Assembly: GCA_964472265.1 (NCBI GenBank)
Contig: CAYYJO010000059.1
Location: 1-12,806 of the forward strand
Direction: 5' to 3'
Source: JAGNLA01 sp964472265
Lineage (GTDB): Bacteria; Caldisericota; Caldisericia; JAAYUI01
Length of the DNA: 12,806 nucleotides
Under the pieces are notes generated by a model. The model was not told where the DNA came from and did not search any database. It saw nothing but the letters and a program-made list of their open reading frames with translations. This document shows, one piece after another, positions 1-6,520 of the stretch. Numbering within the stretch: the first letter of the stretch is position 1; each line of letters starts with the position of its first letter. Both the position numbers and the translations under genes were made by a program.

Positions 1-122
1 GTATTTGGGGCAATAAGCTTCATTGGCTGTCCACAGCAGACAAGTGTCCCGGCTCCCTCGTGGAGAACCTCGACGATGTGTCCGCAAACTTCGCATTTGA
101 AGATTTCCAGTTTCTTGGCCAT
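1..122 (-). CDS. dfx: Desulfoferrodoxin (superoxide reductase), N-terminal part
   Basis: This gene begins at 122 and runs off the left edge, so only the first 40 residues are visible. They form a desulforedoxin-like domain with the four iron-binding cysteines C10, C13, C29 and C30 (CEVCG, then VCCGQPMKL), the classic start of class I desulfoferrodoxin. In that family this domain holds a rubredoxin-like FeS4 centre, and a second domain, outside this window, reduces superoxide to hydrogen peroxide in the cytoplasm of anaerobes. The ATG has a good ribosome site (AAGGAG) about 8 bases upstream. It lies 18 bases after rubrerythrin on the same strand, so it is the last visible gene of a perR-rbr-dfx operon: superoxide reductase makes peroxide that rubrerythrin removes. 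The catalytic domain cannot be checked here, and a stand-alone desulforedoxin-type protein is the main alternative. Confidence 0.88.
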   Translation of the reverse strand, partial: MAKKLEIFKCEVCGHIVEVLHEGAGTLVCCGQPMKLIAPN

Positions 123-140
123 TTTTTCTCTCTCCTTCAA

Positions 141-716
141 TTACCAGTTTTCGCCGCGAAGCTCATAGTATGACTTCGGGTGAAGGCAAGCCGGACAAAC
201 TTCCGGTGGTTCGGTTCCTTCATGAATGTAACCGCAATTGATGCATCGCCAGACGATCTTGCCGTCTCTTTTGAAAACCTTTCCTAGCTTCACATTTTCG
301 GCAAAGGCTCTGTAGCGTCTTTCATGATTTGTCTCGGCGACGGATATGAAATCAAACAATTTTGCAATTTCCGGGAAGCCTTCTGATTTTGCTACGTTGC
401 TGAATTCCGGGTAGATCGAGCTTTGTTCCATGTGCTCGCCTTCAGCGGCAGCCATGAGATTTTCGAGAGTTGTACCAACCTTGCCGGCCGGGTATGATGC
501 CGTGATTTCAAGCTCCCTGCCTTCAAGGAAGCTAAAGAATCTCTTGGCGTGTTCCTTTTCCTGGTTTGCCGTTTCCTCAAAAATCAAAGCGATCTGAACG
601 TAGCCTTCCTCTCTTGCCTTTGATGCAAAGTAGGTGTAGCGGTTTCTTGCCTGAGATTCACCTGCGAACGATTTGAGAAGGTTTTTCTCTGTCTGCGTTC
701 CGATAAGTTCTTTCAT
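141..716 (-). CDS. rbr: Rubrerythrin, non-haem diiron peroxidase
   Basis: A 191-residue protein of normal rubrerythrin length. Residues 1-145 are the ferritin-like four-helix diiron domain with the expected ligands E20, E53, H56, E94, E97, E128 and H131 (GESQARNRY; EETANQEKEH; EGEHMEQ; AETNHE). Residues 155-190 are the C-terminal rubredoxin-like domain with C158-x2-C161 and C174-x2-C177. The family reduces hydrogen peroxide to water in the cytoplasm with electrons passed through the rubredoxin centre. The start ATG overlaps the stop of the upstream perR-like gene (ATGA), and its ribosome site AAGGAGG lies inside the last codons of that gene, so translation is probably coupled. Desulfoferrodoxin follows after 18 bases. 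All key residues are intact, so it should be active. Confidence 0.97.
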   Translation of the reverse strand: MKELIGTQTEKNLLKSFAGESQARNRYTYFASKAREEGYVQIALIFEETANQEKEHAKRFFSFLEGRELEITASYPAGKVGTTLENLMAAAEGEHMEQSSIYPEFSNVAKSEGFPEIAKLFDFISVAETNHERRYRAFAENVKLGKVFKRDGKIVWRCINCGYIHEGTEPPEVCPACLHPKSYYELRGENW

Positions 717-1327
717 CTATCCTCCTTACAATAATTAAAGCCAATTTCTGTCAATTTGTAAAGCCCTTCGGGCAGGTACGCCACCAATCCTCTCTGAATG
801 AGATTTTTAAGCTTGCCATTGACCGAGTGGGAGTGGCGCCTCACGGTCTCAGCTATCTGTTTACATGATGCTGGTTGTTCCAATCTTTTCAGCGTCATGA
901 TCAGCTCCTGTGCAAAATCGTCAAGCGATTCACAGTTCATTTTCGAAGCACAGTCCTTGCAAATACCAAGCAGCTCCAGCTTCACATTCCTTGAATCAAA
1001 GCTTTCCGGGATCTCACCCATAATCTCGGATGTAAGGCTGTCGTCATTTATATCTTCTACTTTTCCGCAGGCCGTGCATCTGATATGAACGTGAAATTTC
1101 TTTTCGGGGTCGTACCTGTTGCCAACTGTAGTTTCGATTTTCGCTATTTCCCCAAGGCTTTTAAGCACTTCAAGATTTCTGTAAATCGTTGACATTGAGA
1201 CAAACGGGAGAATCGTTCTGACATGATTGAACACATCAAGCGCAGTTGGGTGCGTATGATTATTGGCAAGAAAATCCATTATCACCCTTCTTTGTTCGCT
1301 GGCTCTGATCGCCCTATTCGTATTCAT
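713..1327 (-). CDS. perR: PerR-like Fur-family regulator with extra C-terminal domain
   Basis: A Fur-family metalloregulator of 204 residues, longer than the usual 130-150. Residues 1-65 are the winged-helix DNA-binding domain (EQRRVIMDFL; VSMSTIYRNLEVL). Residues 66-131 are the dimerisation domain with structural-zinc cysteines C84, C87, C123 and C126. The candidate regulatory site H26, D73, H79, H81 and D92 matches the ligand set of Bacillus PerR in identity and almost exactly in spacing, including the aspartate (NRYD) in place of the residue usual in Fur; this argues for peroxide sensing. Residues 133-204 are an added region that reads like another winged helix (CKQIAETVRRHSHSVNGKL, then GLYKLTEIG). 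The ATG at 1327 keeps the conserved first helix. A longer reading to 1432 would start upstream of the promoter and is unlikely. No ribosome site precedes 1327. A weaker alternative start at 1279 has one but would remove part of the DNA-binding domain. Confidence 0.9.
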   Translation of the reverse strand: MNTNRAIRASEQRRVIMDFLANNHTHPTALDVFNHVRTILPFVSMSTIYRNLEVLKSLGEIAKIETTVGNRYDPEKKFHVHIRCTACGKVEDINDDSLTSEIMGEIPESFDSRNVKLELLGICKDCASKMNCESLDDFAQELIMTLKRLEQPASCKQIAETVRRHSHSVNGKLKNLIQRGLVAYLPEGLYKLTEIGFNYCKEDR

Positions 1328-1347
1328 AATCGTTATTATTATGAATA
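1321..1347. promoter_or_regulatory. Perfect inverted repeat, likely PerR/Fur operator
   Basis: TATTCATAAT (1321-1330) and its exact reverse complement ATTATGAATA (1338-1347) are separated by 7 bases. The AT-rich palindrome has the general look of Fur/PerR boxes. It covers the -10 element, the predicted transcription start and the perR start codon, so a bound dimer would block transcription of perR-rbr-dfx. This fits autoregulation, which is common in the family. Confidence 0.7.
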
Positions 1348-1369
1348 TCACGATTTTCAAAATTGTCAA
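1342..1369 (-). promoter_or_regulatory. Sigma-70-type promoter of the perR-rbr-dfx operon
   Basis: Read on the minus strand there is a perfect -35 TTGACA (1364-1369), a 16-base spacer and an extended -10, TG-A-TATTCA (1342-1350). Initiation would fall near 1335, only about 8 bases before the ATG at 1327, giving an almost leaderless mRNA. The -10 hexamer is weak (3 of 6) but the TG extension compensates. This is inferred from sequence only. Confidence 0.55.
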
Positions 1370-1454
1370 GTGGTACAAAAATGCCTGATTAATACAAATA
1401 GCGTCAAAGACCACTCCAGATGACTTAATCAATGAATGAAAACCATAAAGCAGT

Positions 1455-1477
1455 AATTATTATCGATGATAGTAATT
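1455..1477. promoter_or_regulatory. Imperfect palindrome in the divergent intergenic region
   Basis: AATTATTATC and GATAGTAATT are 10-base arms with one mismatch around a 3-base centre. It lies between the perR promoter and the promoter region of the large cysteine-rich gene. Its half-sites differ from the 1321-1347 palindrome but resemble the GATAAT-type hexamers of Fur boxes. It could be an operator for the plus-strand gene; AT-rich sequence makes chance palindromes fairly likely. Confidence 0.35.
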
Positions 1478-1574
1478 GTTGGAAAAAATCGATAAACCAC
1501 AGAGCTTGAATGGATTTTTTGAGAAGTGTAATTATATTGTAAATTACGAATATGTAAAAACGGAATATATTTAT

Positions 1575-1606
1575 TATAATAAATAATATATCTTCAACTA
1601 AGGAGG
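1575..1606 (+). promoter_or_regulatory. Candidate -10 box and ribosome site of the cysteine-rich gene
   Basis: A perfect TATAAT lies at 1575-1580 in a very AT-rich stretch, with no good -35 at the right distance. Initiation near 1587 would give a leader of about 25 bases. The Shine-Dalgarno sequence AAGGAGG (1600-1606) sits 5 bases before the ATG at 1612 and settles that start over the adjacent TTG at 1609. Confidence 0.45.
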
Positions 1607-1611
1607 TTTTG

Positions 1612-4600
1612 ATGAAAAACCGTTGGATTGTTCTGATGATGTCGCTGATGCTCCTCACAAGCGTCTCGCCGGTTCTCAAAGGAATTTCGGCCGACGAAAA
1701 TTTCACTCTCGCCGTTAAACCGGCATGTGGGTTCAATATTCTGACCTGGACGCCGGTTGAGAATGCAACAAGCTACTGGATTTACAGAGGGCTTGCGCCA
1801 AACAAGGAAGCTTCGACTCCGCTGACCGATTTCCCCATCCAGGACACCACGTTCAACGACGACATAAACATCGAAAATGGCAAGCAGTACTGCTACTACG
1901 TCACTGCAGTCAACGCAAACGCCGAACAGTTCAAAACTTCAAATGAAGCCTGCGCAACTCCGCAGTGTTTTGAACGTGACGAATGCAAGCTTGAGATGAA
2001 GTTCCAGGTGGACAACAAAAACTACTGGGTGAACGGTGTTCAGAAGGGTCCAATGGAAGCTGCCCCGATAGTCAAATTGAGCAGAACGCTCATTTTGATA
2101 AAATATGTAACCCAGGAAATTCAGGGAACCAAGCTTGAATGGGTTGCTGAGACAAAAACAGTCATAATAACAACAGTAGATGGCCATGTCATAAAACTCC
2201 AGATTGGCAACAAGATGGCAACCGTTGATGACAAGCCGATTCAGATCGACCCGAACAACGATAATGTAACACCAATCATCGTCAGTGGCAGGACCCTTGT
2301 CCCATTCAGATTCGTAGCTGAAAACCTTGGTGCAACAGGCCCGGATGACGTAAAGTGGTTTGCTGACACAAAAACAATTGTTCTCTACTTTGCAAACCCT
2401 GATTGCGACAAGTGCGAATGGGTGAAAGGCATCATCACTTCAGTCTCTCCAATCACAGCAACACTTGCCGCCATAAGCGGTTTCAAGGTTGAGTTCCAGC
2501 TGTGTACTGGCGAACTCAAGACTGTTTACGTCACAAGCGATGCGAAGGATACAACCGGAAAATTCCCGATTTCCCAGTACAAGGGCTGTTCCGAACTGTG
2601 CATCTACAAAAACCAGATCAAGCAGTGGAAAGCCTACCCGGACGAAAAGAACTGCTGCGGAGTGACGCCAACTCCTGACTGCACCGAGATTCGTGGAAAA
2701 ATCATGAAGGTTTCACCGGTGTTATTCGGCAGCACAAAGATGTGGGTGATCTCGTTTGACGAGTGCCCGCTTGACGACAAACCTGCCGAATACGTTGTTG
2801 AGTCAGACCTTAAGGATTCAGCAGGAAAAACGATCAGCCAATACACGGGCTGCGCTGTCATCTGCATCGATGCGAACAAAAAGGTTGTGAAATGGTCATC
2901 GCTCCCAGACACCGACTGCTGCACTTCAACCGAATGTGACTGGCAGCTTGTTAAAATCGACAAGGTGGAGATGCCACCATCGACGACAGGCACTGCGCTG
3001 GCCAGCGTCTACTGCTTCGTTTGCAAGGAAGGATCGGCATCGGCTGAACCAATAAAGTTCCTCGCCGAATACACACTCACTGACCAGGAAAAGAAGGTTC
3101 CAATTGGCAGGTATACTGGTTGCGCCAAGATTTGTGTTGGCCCAAACAACCGGATTGTCAAATGGATTGCCCTTCCAAACCTCGAAGACTGCTGCAAACC
3201 TGTAACTGACAACTGCACATGGGTCAAGGCAACAATAACTGGTACAAATCAAATTTCTGACACAGTCACAGCCATCACTATCATCATCTGCAGCGACGCC
3301 ACTGATCCAAAAGAAACTACCGTTATGGTCACCGGTGACATGCAAGACGACAACAAGAAGTTCAGCATCCTCAAGTACACAGGCTGTGCCAAGCTTTGCA
3401 TCAAGGACGGATCAATCACCAGATGGATTGCTTACCCCGACGTGAAGGATTGCTGTGAAAAACCTGTAGAATGCAAAACAATCAGAGGCAAAATCGTAAA
3501 AGTCACTTACAATGAAAATGGAAAACGCTGGGTCATCCAGTTTGAGCCATGCAACCCGAACGATCCAAAAGAACCTTATGCTGCTTCAGATTTGATGGAT
3601 ACGACTGGCGAATACACGCTTTCCAAGTATACAGGCTGCGCCGAAATCTGCATCAAAGATAGATTCATCCAGTCCTGGAAAGCGCTTCCCGACGAAGAAT
3701 GCTGTCCAAAAAAGCCAACCGAGTGCAGGACAATCAGGGGCAAAATTGTAAAGGTTTTCTACAACGAAGACGGAAAACGCTGGGTTATACAGTTTGAGCC
3801 ATGCAACCCGAACGACCAGAAAGAGCCGTACTGTGAAACCGACATGCTCGACAAATCCGGCAAATACCAGCTCTCACAGTACACGGGCTGCGCTGAGATT
3901 TGCATCAGGGAAAGATTCATCCAGTCCTGGAAAGCACTCCCCGATGAAGAATGCTGTCCTCAATCAACCGACTGCAAACCTGTAAGGGGTAAGATCACAA
4001 AAACCACTTACAACGAAGACTCAAAGCGCTGGGTTGTCTACTTCCTCCAGTGCGGATATGAAAAGGAACAGGAGCTTTTCACCGAAAAAGACCTGCTGGA
4101 CAAGACTGGCAAGTTCCCAATCTCCCAGTATCTCGGTTGTGCCGAGATGTGTATAAAGGACAGGATCATCTTGTGGTGGAAGGCTCTTCCAAACGAAGAG
4201 TGCTGCCCAAGCGAGCTAGACTGTGACTGGATCAAGGGTCAGTTCCAAAAGAGCACTTTTGACCAGGCCAGCAACCAGTGGGTAGTCATCTTTGACGATT
4301 GCCCAATCGATACCGGAAAACGATATTTCTGCAAGGAAGACATGACCGATGGCTCTGGAAAATTCCCGATTTCCCAGTACAACGGCTGCGCCAAGCTGTG
4401 TGTGAAAGACGGAATCATACTCAAATGGATCGCATATCCTGACGTCAAAAACTGCTGCGAAGAAACGCCGACAGAAGTGGTTGTAAAAGACTGCGTCTGC
4501 TTCAAGGTGGGCGAGGTTGACTGCAACAATGGTATAGTCATTCTTGTCGATGAAACCGGCAGAAGATGGAAAACCAAGCTTGACAACATGGACATCTGCA

Positions 4601-6180
4601 AGAGCCTTAAGGTTGGCGACTGCGTGAAACTTTGCAACTTCAAAAAAATCGGCAACACTACAATCGAGCTACTGCCTGAGTATCAGTTCATCATCAATGG
4701 TTGTGCCTGCAAGGATGAAGCACAGAAAATCACAGTCTGCGTAAAGATCGCCGAAGTCAACTGTGACCTCGACATTCCAAAGATCACAGGCTTTGAAATC
4801 GGCAAAGACACAGTCTGGACACTCTATCTTCCAAACCGTGACCTGTGTGGAAAAATCGAAGAAGGTTCATGCTGGATTGTGACCGGCTATAAAACCCAGG
4901 AGAACGCAATAAAGGTAATCTCGGTTCAATCGGATCCAAACTGCGAATGCAAACCAGCGCCAATGGTCAGATGCTTCTGCATGACGGTTGACAAGGTCGA
5001 GAAAAACTGCGACAAAGGCATTGTTTATGTCTGGCTCAAGAGCGGCCAGAAAATCCAGCTCAACCTTCCGGACGAACTCAAGCAATTCTGTGAAAAGATC
5101 GTTGCCGGCTCCTGCTGGAGTGTTTGTGGGATATTCGTCGTCAATACCGATGGTGGAGCAGCAATCATCACCGTCACAAAGCTAGAGCCCCAGACTTGCC
5201 CGTGCCCGGAACCACCAACCCAGCAGAAATGCATCTGCGTGACGATAAAGTCAGTAACCTGTGAACAGAACTTTGCAACCGGCTTCGATTCAGCCGGCGT
5301 CATGTGGAATATCGTTTTCGACGACAAGGAAAAATGCGCACTCCTCAAGGTTGGGGCAAACTTCCAAATCTGCGGAACCATCACTTCAACAAACCCGCCA
5401 GCAATAAAGGTTGAGACAGTGAAACCGGTTGATGGCCAGTGTCCAGCTGCCGAACCAACCTGCATTTGCGTCACACTCAGAGATACAGCCTGTTCTGGCG
5501 AACAGCCAATGGCCTATGTTGTTGATGAGAATGGCAAATCACTGACCATCTATCTGAAGTCCGCTGAAGCCTGTGGCAAGCTCGAACCAGGCAAATGCTA
5601 CAGGGTTTGTGGTTACTACGAAACGCTTGCAACCGGCGAGACCATCATGAGGTCAACATCGTGGGAGAATGTGCCATGTCCATGCGGTGCACCAAAGGAA
5701 GACTGCTGGTGCATTGAGGTAGACCAGATTGATTGCGCCAACAGCGCCAGGTCAATAACCGTCAAAGCCAAGGACGGCCAGATGTACCAGCTCCAGACCG
5801 ACAGGGACGACCTTTGCAATCTCCTCCAGCCCGGCTCATGCTTCAAGGTTTGCGGCACAAAAATTGTCAACGACAACACTCAGTGGATTTTCATCAAGGT
5901 CACCAGCGTCACCAAGGTTGACTGCCCATGTTCTGCCGATCAGGTTTACACCCTCGAAGTAAATGTGTCTGAAAACCATTGCTGGATTTCACCACCGCTT
6001 GTTGTCGCAAAAGATCTCAAAACCGGGAAGAGAGTCGAGATTAACATTGGAAAGGACGGACTTTGTGACCTTCTCTTGGTTGGAAAATGCTTCAAGCTTA
6101 CAACAAAGATTCCGCCAACAGAAACAACCGATTTGATCAGATTTACCGTTCAGAATGCCGAAGAGATCAAGTGCCCATAA
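1612..6180 (+). CDS. Secreted giant cysteine-rich repeat protein
   Basis: A 1522-residue exported protein with no homologue I can name. Residues 1-27 are a signal peptide (KNR, then a hydrophobic core, with likely cleavage after GISA). Residues 33-115 resemble a fibronectin type III domain (LTWTPVENATSYWIYRG; YCYYVTAVN). Residues 127-260 resemble the copper-amine-oxidase N-terminal-like domain of bacterial surface proteins (GRTLVPFRFVAENLGA; VKWFADTKTIVLYF) and lack cysteine. Residues 268-949 hold eight type A repeats and residues 961-1522 seven type B repeats. I count about 105 cysteines, near 7%, mostly at fixed positions, which suggests disulfide-stabilised modules outside the cytoplasm or metal-binding sites. 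There is no C-terminal membrane segment, sortase signal or obvious anchor; it ends EEIKCP. The gene is monocistronic: it has its own leader and a strong terminator follows its stop. A structural or surface role is my inference. Confidence 0.93.
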   Translation: MKNRWIVLMMSLMLLTSVSPVLKGISADENFTLAVKPACGFNILTWTPVENATSYWIYRGLAPNKEASTPLTDFPIQDTTFNDDINIENGKQYCYYVTAVNANAEQFKTSNEACATPQCFERDECKLEMKFQVDNKNYWVNGVQKGPMEAAPIVKLSRTLILIKYVTQEIQGTKLEWVAETKTVIITTVDGHVIKLQIGNKMATVDDKPIQIDPNNDNVTPIIVSGRTLVPFRFVAENLGATGPDDVKWFADTKTIVLYFANPDCDKCEWVKGIITSVSPITATLAAISGFKVEFQLCTGELKTVYVTSDAKDTTGKFPISQYKGCSELCIYKNQIKQWKAYPDEKNCCGVTPTPDCTEIRGKIMKVSPVLFGSTKMWVISFDECPLDDKPAEYVVESDLKDSAGKTISQYTGCAVICIDANKKVVKWSSLPDTDCCTSTECDWQLVKIDKVEMPPSTTGTALASVYCFVCKEGSASAEPIKFLAEYTLTDQEKKVPIGRYTGCAKICVGPNNRIVKWIALPNLEDCCKPVTDNCTWVKATITGTNQISDTVTAITIIICSDATDPKETTVMVTGDMQDDNKKFSILKYTGCAKLCIKDGSITRWIAYPDVKDCCEKPVECKTIRGKIVKVTYNENGKRWVIQFEPCNPNDPKEPYAASDLMDTTGEYTLSKYTGCAEICIKDRFIQSWKALPDEECCPKKPTECRTIRGKIVKVFYNEDGKRWVIQFEPCNPNDQKEPYCETDMLDKSGKYQLSQYTGCAEICIRERFIQSWKALPDEECCPQSTDCKPVRGKITKTTYNEDSKRWVVYFLQCGYEKEQELFTEKDLLDKTGKFPISQYLGCAEMCIKDRIILWWKALPNEECCPSELDCDWIKGQFQKSTFDQASNQWVVIFDDCPIDTGKRYFCKEDMTDGSGKFPISQYNGCAKLCVKDGIILKWIAYPDVKNCCEETPTEVVVKDCVCFKVGEVDCNNGIVILVDETGRRWKTKLDNMDICKSLKVGDCVKLCNFKKIGNTTIELLPEYQFIINGCACKDEAQKITVCVKIAEVNCDLDIPKITGFEIGKDTVWTLYLPNRDLCGKIEEGSCWIVTGYKTQENAIKVISVQSDPNCECKPAPMVRCFCMTVDKVEKNCDKGIVYVWLKSGQKIQLNLPDELKQFCEKIVAGSCWSVCGIFVVNTDGGAAIITVTKLEPQTCPCPEPPTQQKCICVTIKSVTCEQNFATGFDSAGVMWNIVFDDKEKCALLKVGANFQICGTITSTNPPAIKVETVKPVDGQCPAAEPTCICVTLRDTACSGEQPMAYVVDENGKSLTIYLKSAEACGKLEPGKCYRVCGYYETLATGETIMRSTSWENVPCPCGAPKEDCWCIEVDQIDCANSARSITVKAKDGQMYQLQTDRDDLCNLLQPGSCFKVCGTKIVNDNTQWIFIKVTSVTKVDCPCSADQVYTLEVNVSENHCWISPPLVVAKDLKTGKRVEINIGKDGLCDLLLVGKCFKLTTKIPPTETTDLIRFTVQNAEEIKCP
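2413..4458 (+). repeat. Type A repeats: eight tandem six-cysteine modules
   Basis: These protein-level tandem repeats lie in the cysteine-rich gene. Copies run approximately over residues 268-349, 357-437, 442-528, 535-615, 621-698, 705-782, 788-865 and 871-949. Each starts with C followed by RGKI or a similar motif, has a mid-module cysteine (FEPC or similar), then SQYxGCAExC, then WKALP, and ends in a CC pair. That makes six cysteines each; copies 3, 6 and 8 have one extra. The alternating hydrophobic pattern suggests a small beta-barrel, possibly OB-like, but I do not recognise the family. Confidence 0.9.
3472..3957 (+). repeat. Closest pair of type A repeats (copies 5 and 6)
   Basis: Copy 5 (3472-3705) and copy 6 (3724-3957) have equal length, 78 residues, and about 80% identical amino acids, with long identical stretches such as GKRWVIQFEPCNPND and RFIQSWKALPDEECC. 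The other copies differ far more. This points to the most recent duplication in the array and shows the gene grows by whole-module duplication. Confidence 0.85.
4492..6177 (+). repeat. Type B repeats: seven tandem cysteine modules
   Basis: A second repeat family follows type A directly. Copies run approximately over residues 961-1033, 1043-1113, 1121-1198, 1207-1277, 1284-1358, 1365-1440 and 1445-1521. The full pattern is CxC, a hydrophobic strand, C, a strand, C, then LxxGxCxxVCG, a strand, and a closing CxC (often CPC): eight cysteines in copies 1, 3, 5 and 6. Copies 2 and 4 keep six. The last copy keeps only four, lacks the CxC head and ends the protein as KCP. The spacing suggests a beta-barrel module, perhaps remotely related to type A. 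Confidence 0.9.
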
Positions 6181-6200
6181 ATAGTTGTTCCTAGATTATC

Positions 6201-6230
6201 AAAAGCCTCCTGACACCAGGAGGCTTTTTT
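6201..6230 (+). terminator. Rho-independent terminator of the cysteine-rich gene
   Basis: A perfect 12-base-pair stem, AAAAGCCTCCTG (6201-6212) with CAGGAGGCTTTT (6217-6228), has a 4-base loop and a T run at its right side. It lies 20 bases after the stop codon at 6180. The A run on the left arm means it may also work on the minus strand, though no minus-strand gene points at it. Confidence 0.93.
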
Positions 6231-6287
6231 ATTCCACCTATGAAAGAGTGCTAAATTTAAGGGATTTTACCGGCTGAGCCACATAAA

Positions 6288-6350
6288 CTCCCTCATCCGG
6301 CTTTCAGCCACCTTCTCCCAAAACTCCGTTTCGGGAGAAGGATAGAGGGA
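6288..6350. repeat. Palindromic element, REP-like
   Basis: Nested inverted repeats occupy this gene-free stretch. CCTTCTCCC (6311-6319) pairs with GGGAGAAGG (6333-6341), TCCCTC (6289-6294) pairs with GAGGGA (6345-6350), and a small side hairpin GGCT-TTC-AGCC sits at 6299-6309. Weaker complementarity extends the pairing to about 6278-6362. Its wording (CTCATCCGGC, CACCTTCTCCC, GGGAGAAGG) resembles small palindromic intergenic repeats dispersed in many bacterial genomes. It is probably mobile or repetitive DNA and not a promoter part. Its copy number cannot be judged from one window. Confidence 0.6.
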
Positions 6351-6421
6351 TGGACTTTGTGCCACCTCTGAATTGCTAGGCGAAGGATTTTGCCATACTT
6401 CTCTCAACAATGAAAACTGTG

Positions 6422-6436
6422 TGTGACGGTTTCACA
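6422..6436. promoter_or_regulatory. TGTGA/TCACA inverted repeat upstream of the sigma-54 promoter
   Basis: TGTGA (6422-6426) and TCACA (6432-6436) are perfect 5-base arms with a 5-base spacer, centred about 68 bases before the expected transcription start. It resembles a CRP/FNR-family site, but their usual spacing is 6 or 4 bases. It could equally be an enhancer-binding-protein site. Arms this short can arise by chance. Confidence 0.3.
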
Positions 6437-6470
6437 TTATCAGAAGTTCAGTCAAAAATGGAAACATTCG

Positions 6471-6486
6471 TGGCATAAGACTTGCA
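6471..6486 (+). promoter_or_regulatory. Sigma-54 (-24/-12) promoter of rapZ-yvcK-rpoN
   Basis: TGGCATAAGACTTGCA matches the sigma-54 consensus TGGCAC-N5-TTGCA. It has the invariant GG (6472-6473) and GC (6484-6485) at exactly the required spacing, and the full TGGCA and TTGCA blocks. Initiation would be near 6496, some 12-25 bases before the rapZ start. Such promoters need an ATP-dependent enhancer-binding activator, none of which is encoded in this window. Confidence 0.85.
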
Positions 6487-6520
6487 CAGTAAACCCATTT
6501 AATATAAAATGGAAGCCTGC

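Noticed and set aside
1371..1384. A second sigma-54-like element, TGGTACAAAAATGC, before the cysteine-rich gene
   Set aside because: Only 9 bases separate the GG and GC pairs where 10 are required, the -24 block is TGGTA and not TGGCA, and it lies over 200 bases from the gene start inside the opposite-strand perR promoter.
1425..1736. A 103-codon minus-strand frame overlapping the start of the cysteine-rich gene
   Set aside because: It opposes a well-supported signal peptide and ribosome site, has no ribosome site of its own, and most of it is AT-rich intergenic sequence without recognisable protein features.
2926..5474. Several minus-strand frames of 119-149 codons inside the cysteine-rich gene
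   Set aside because: They arise from the repeated codon pattern of the plus-strand gene, lack ribosome sites and look like one another only because the coding strand is repetitive.
2413..6177. Tandem repeats considered as a CRISPR array or DNA satellite
   Set aside because: The repeats are long (about 210-280 bases), conserved mainly at protein level and stay in one open frame, so they are protein modules.
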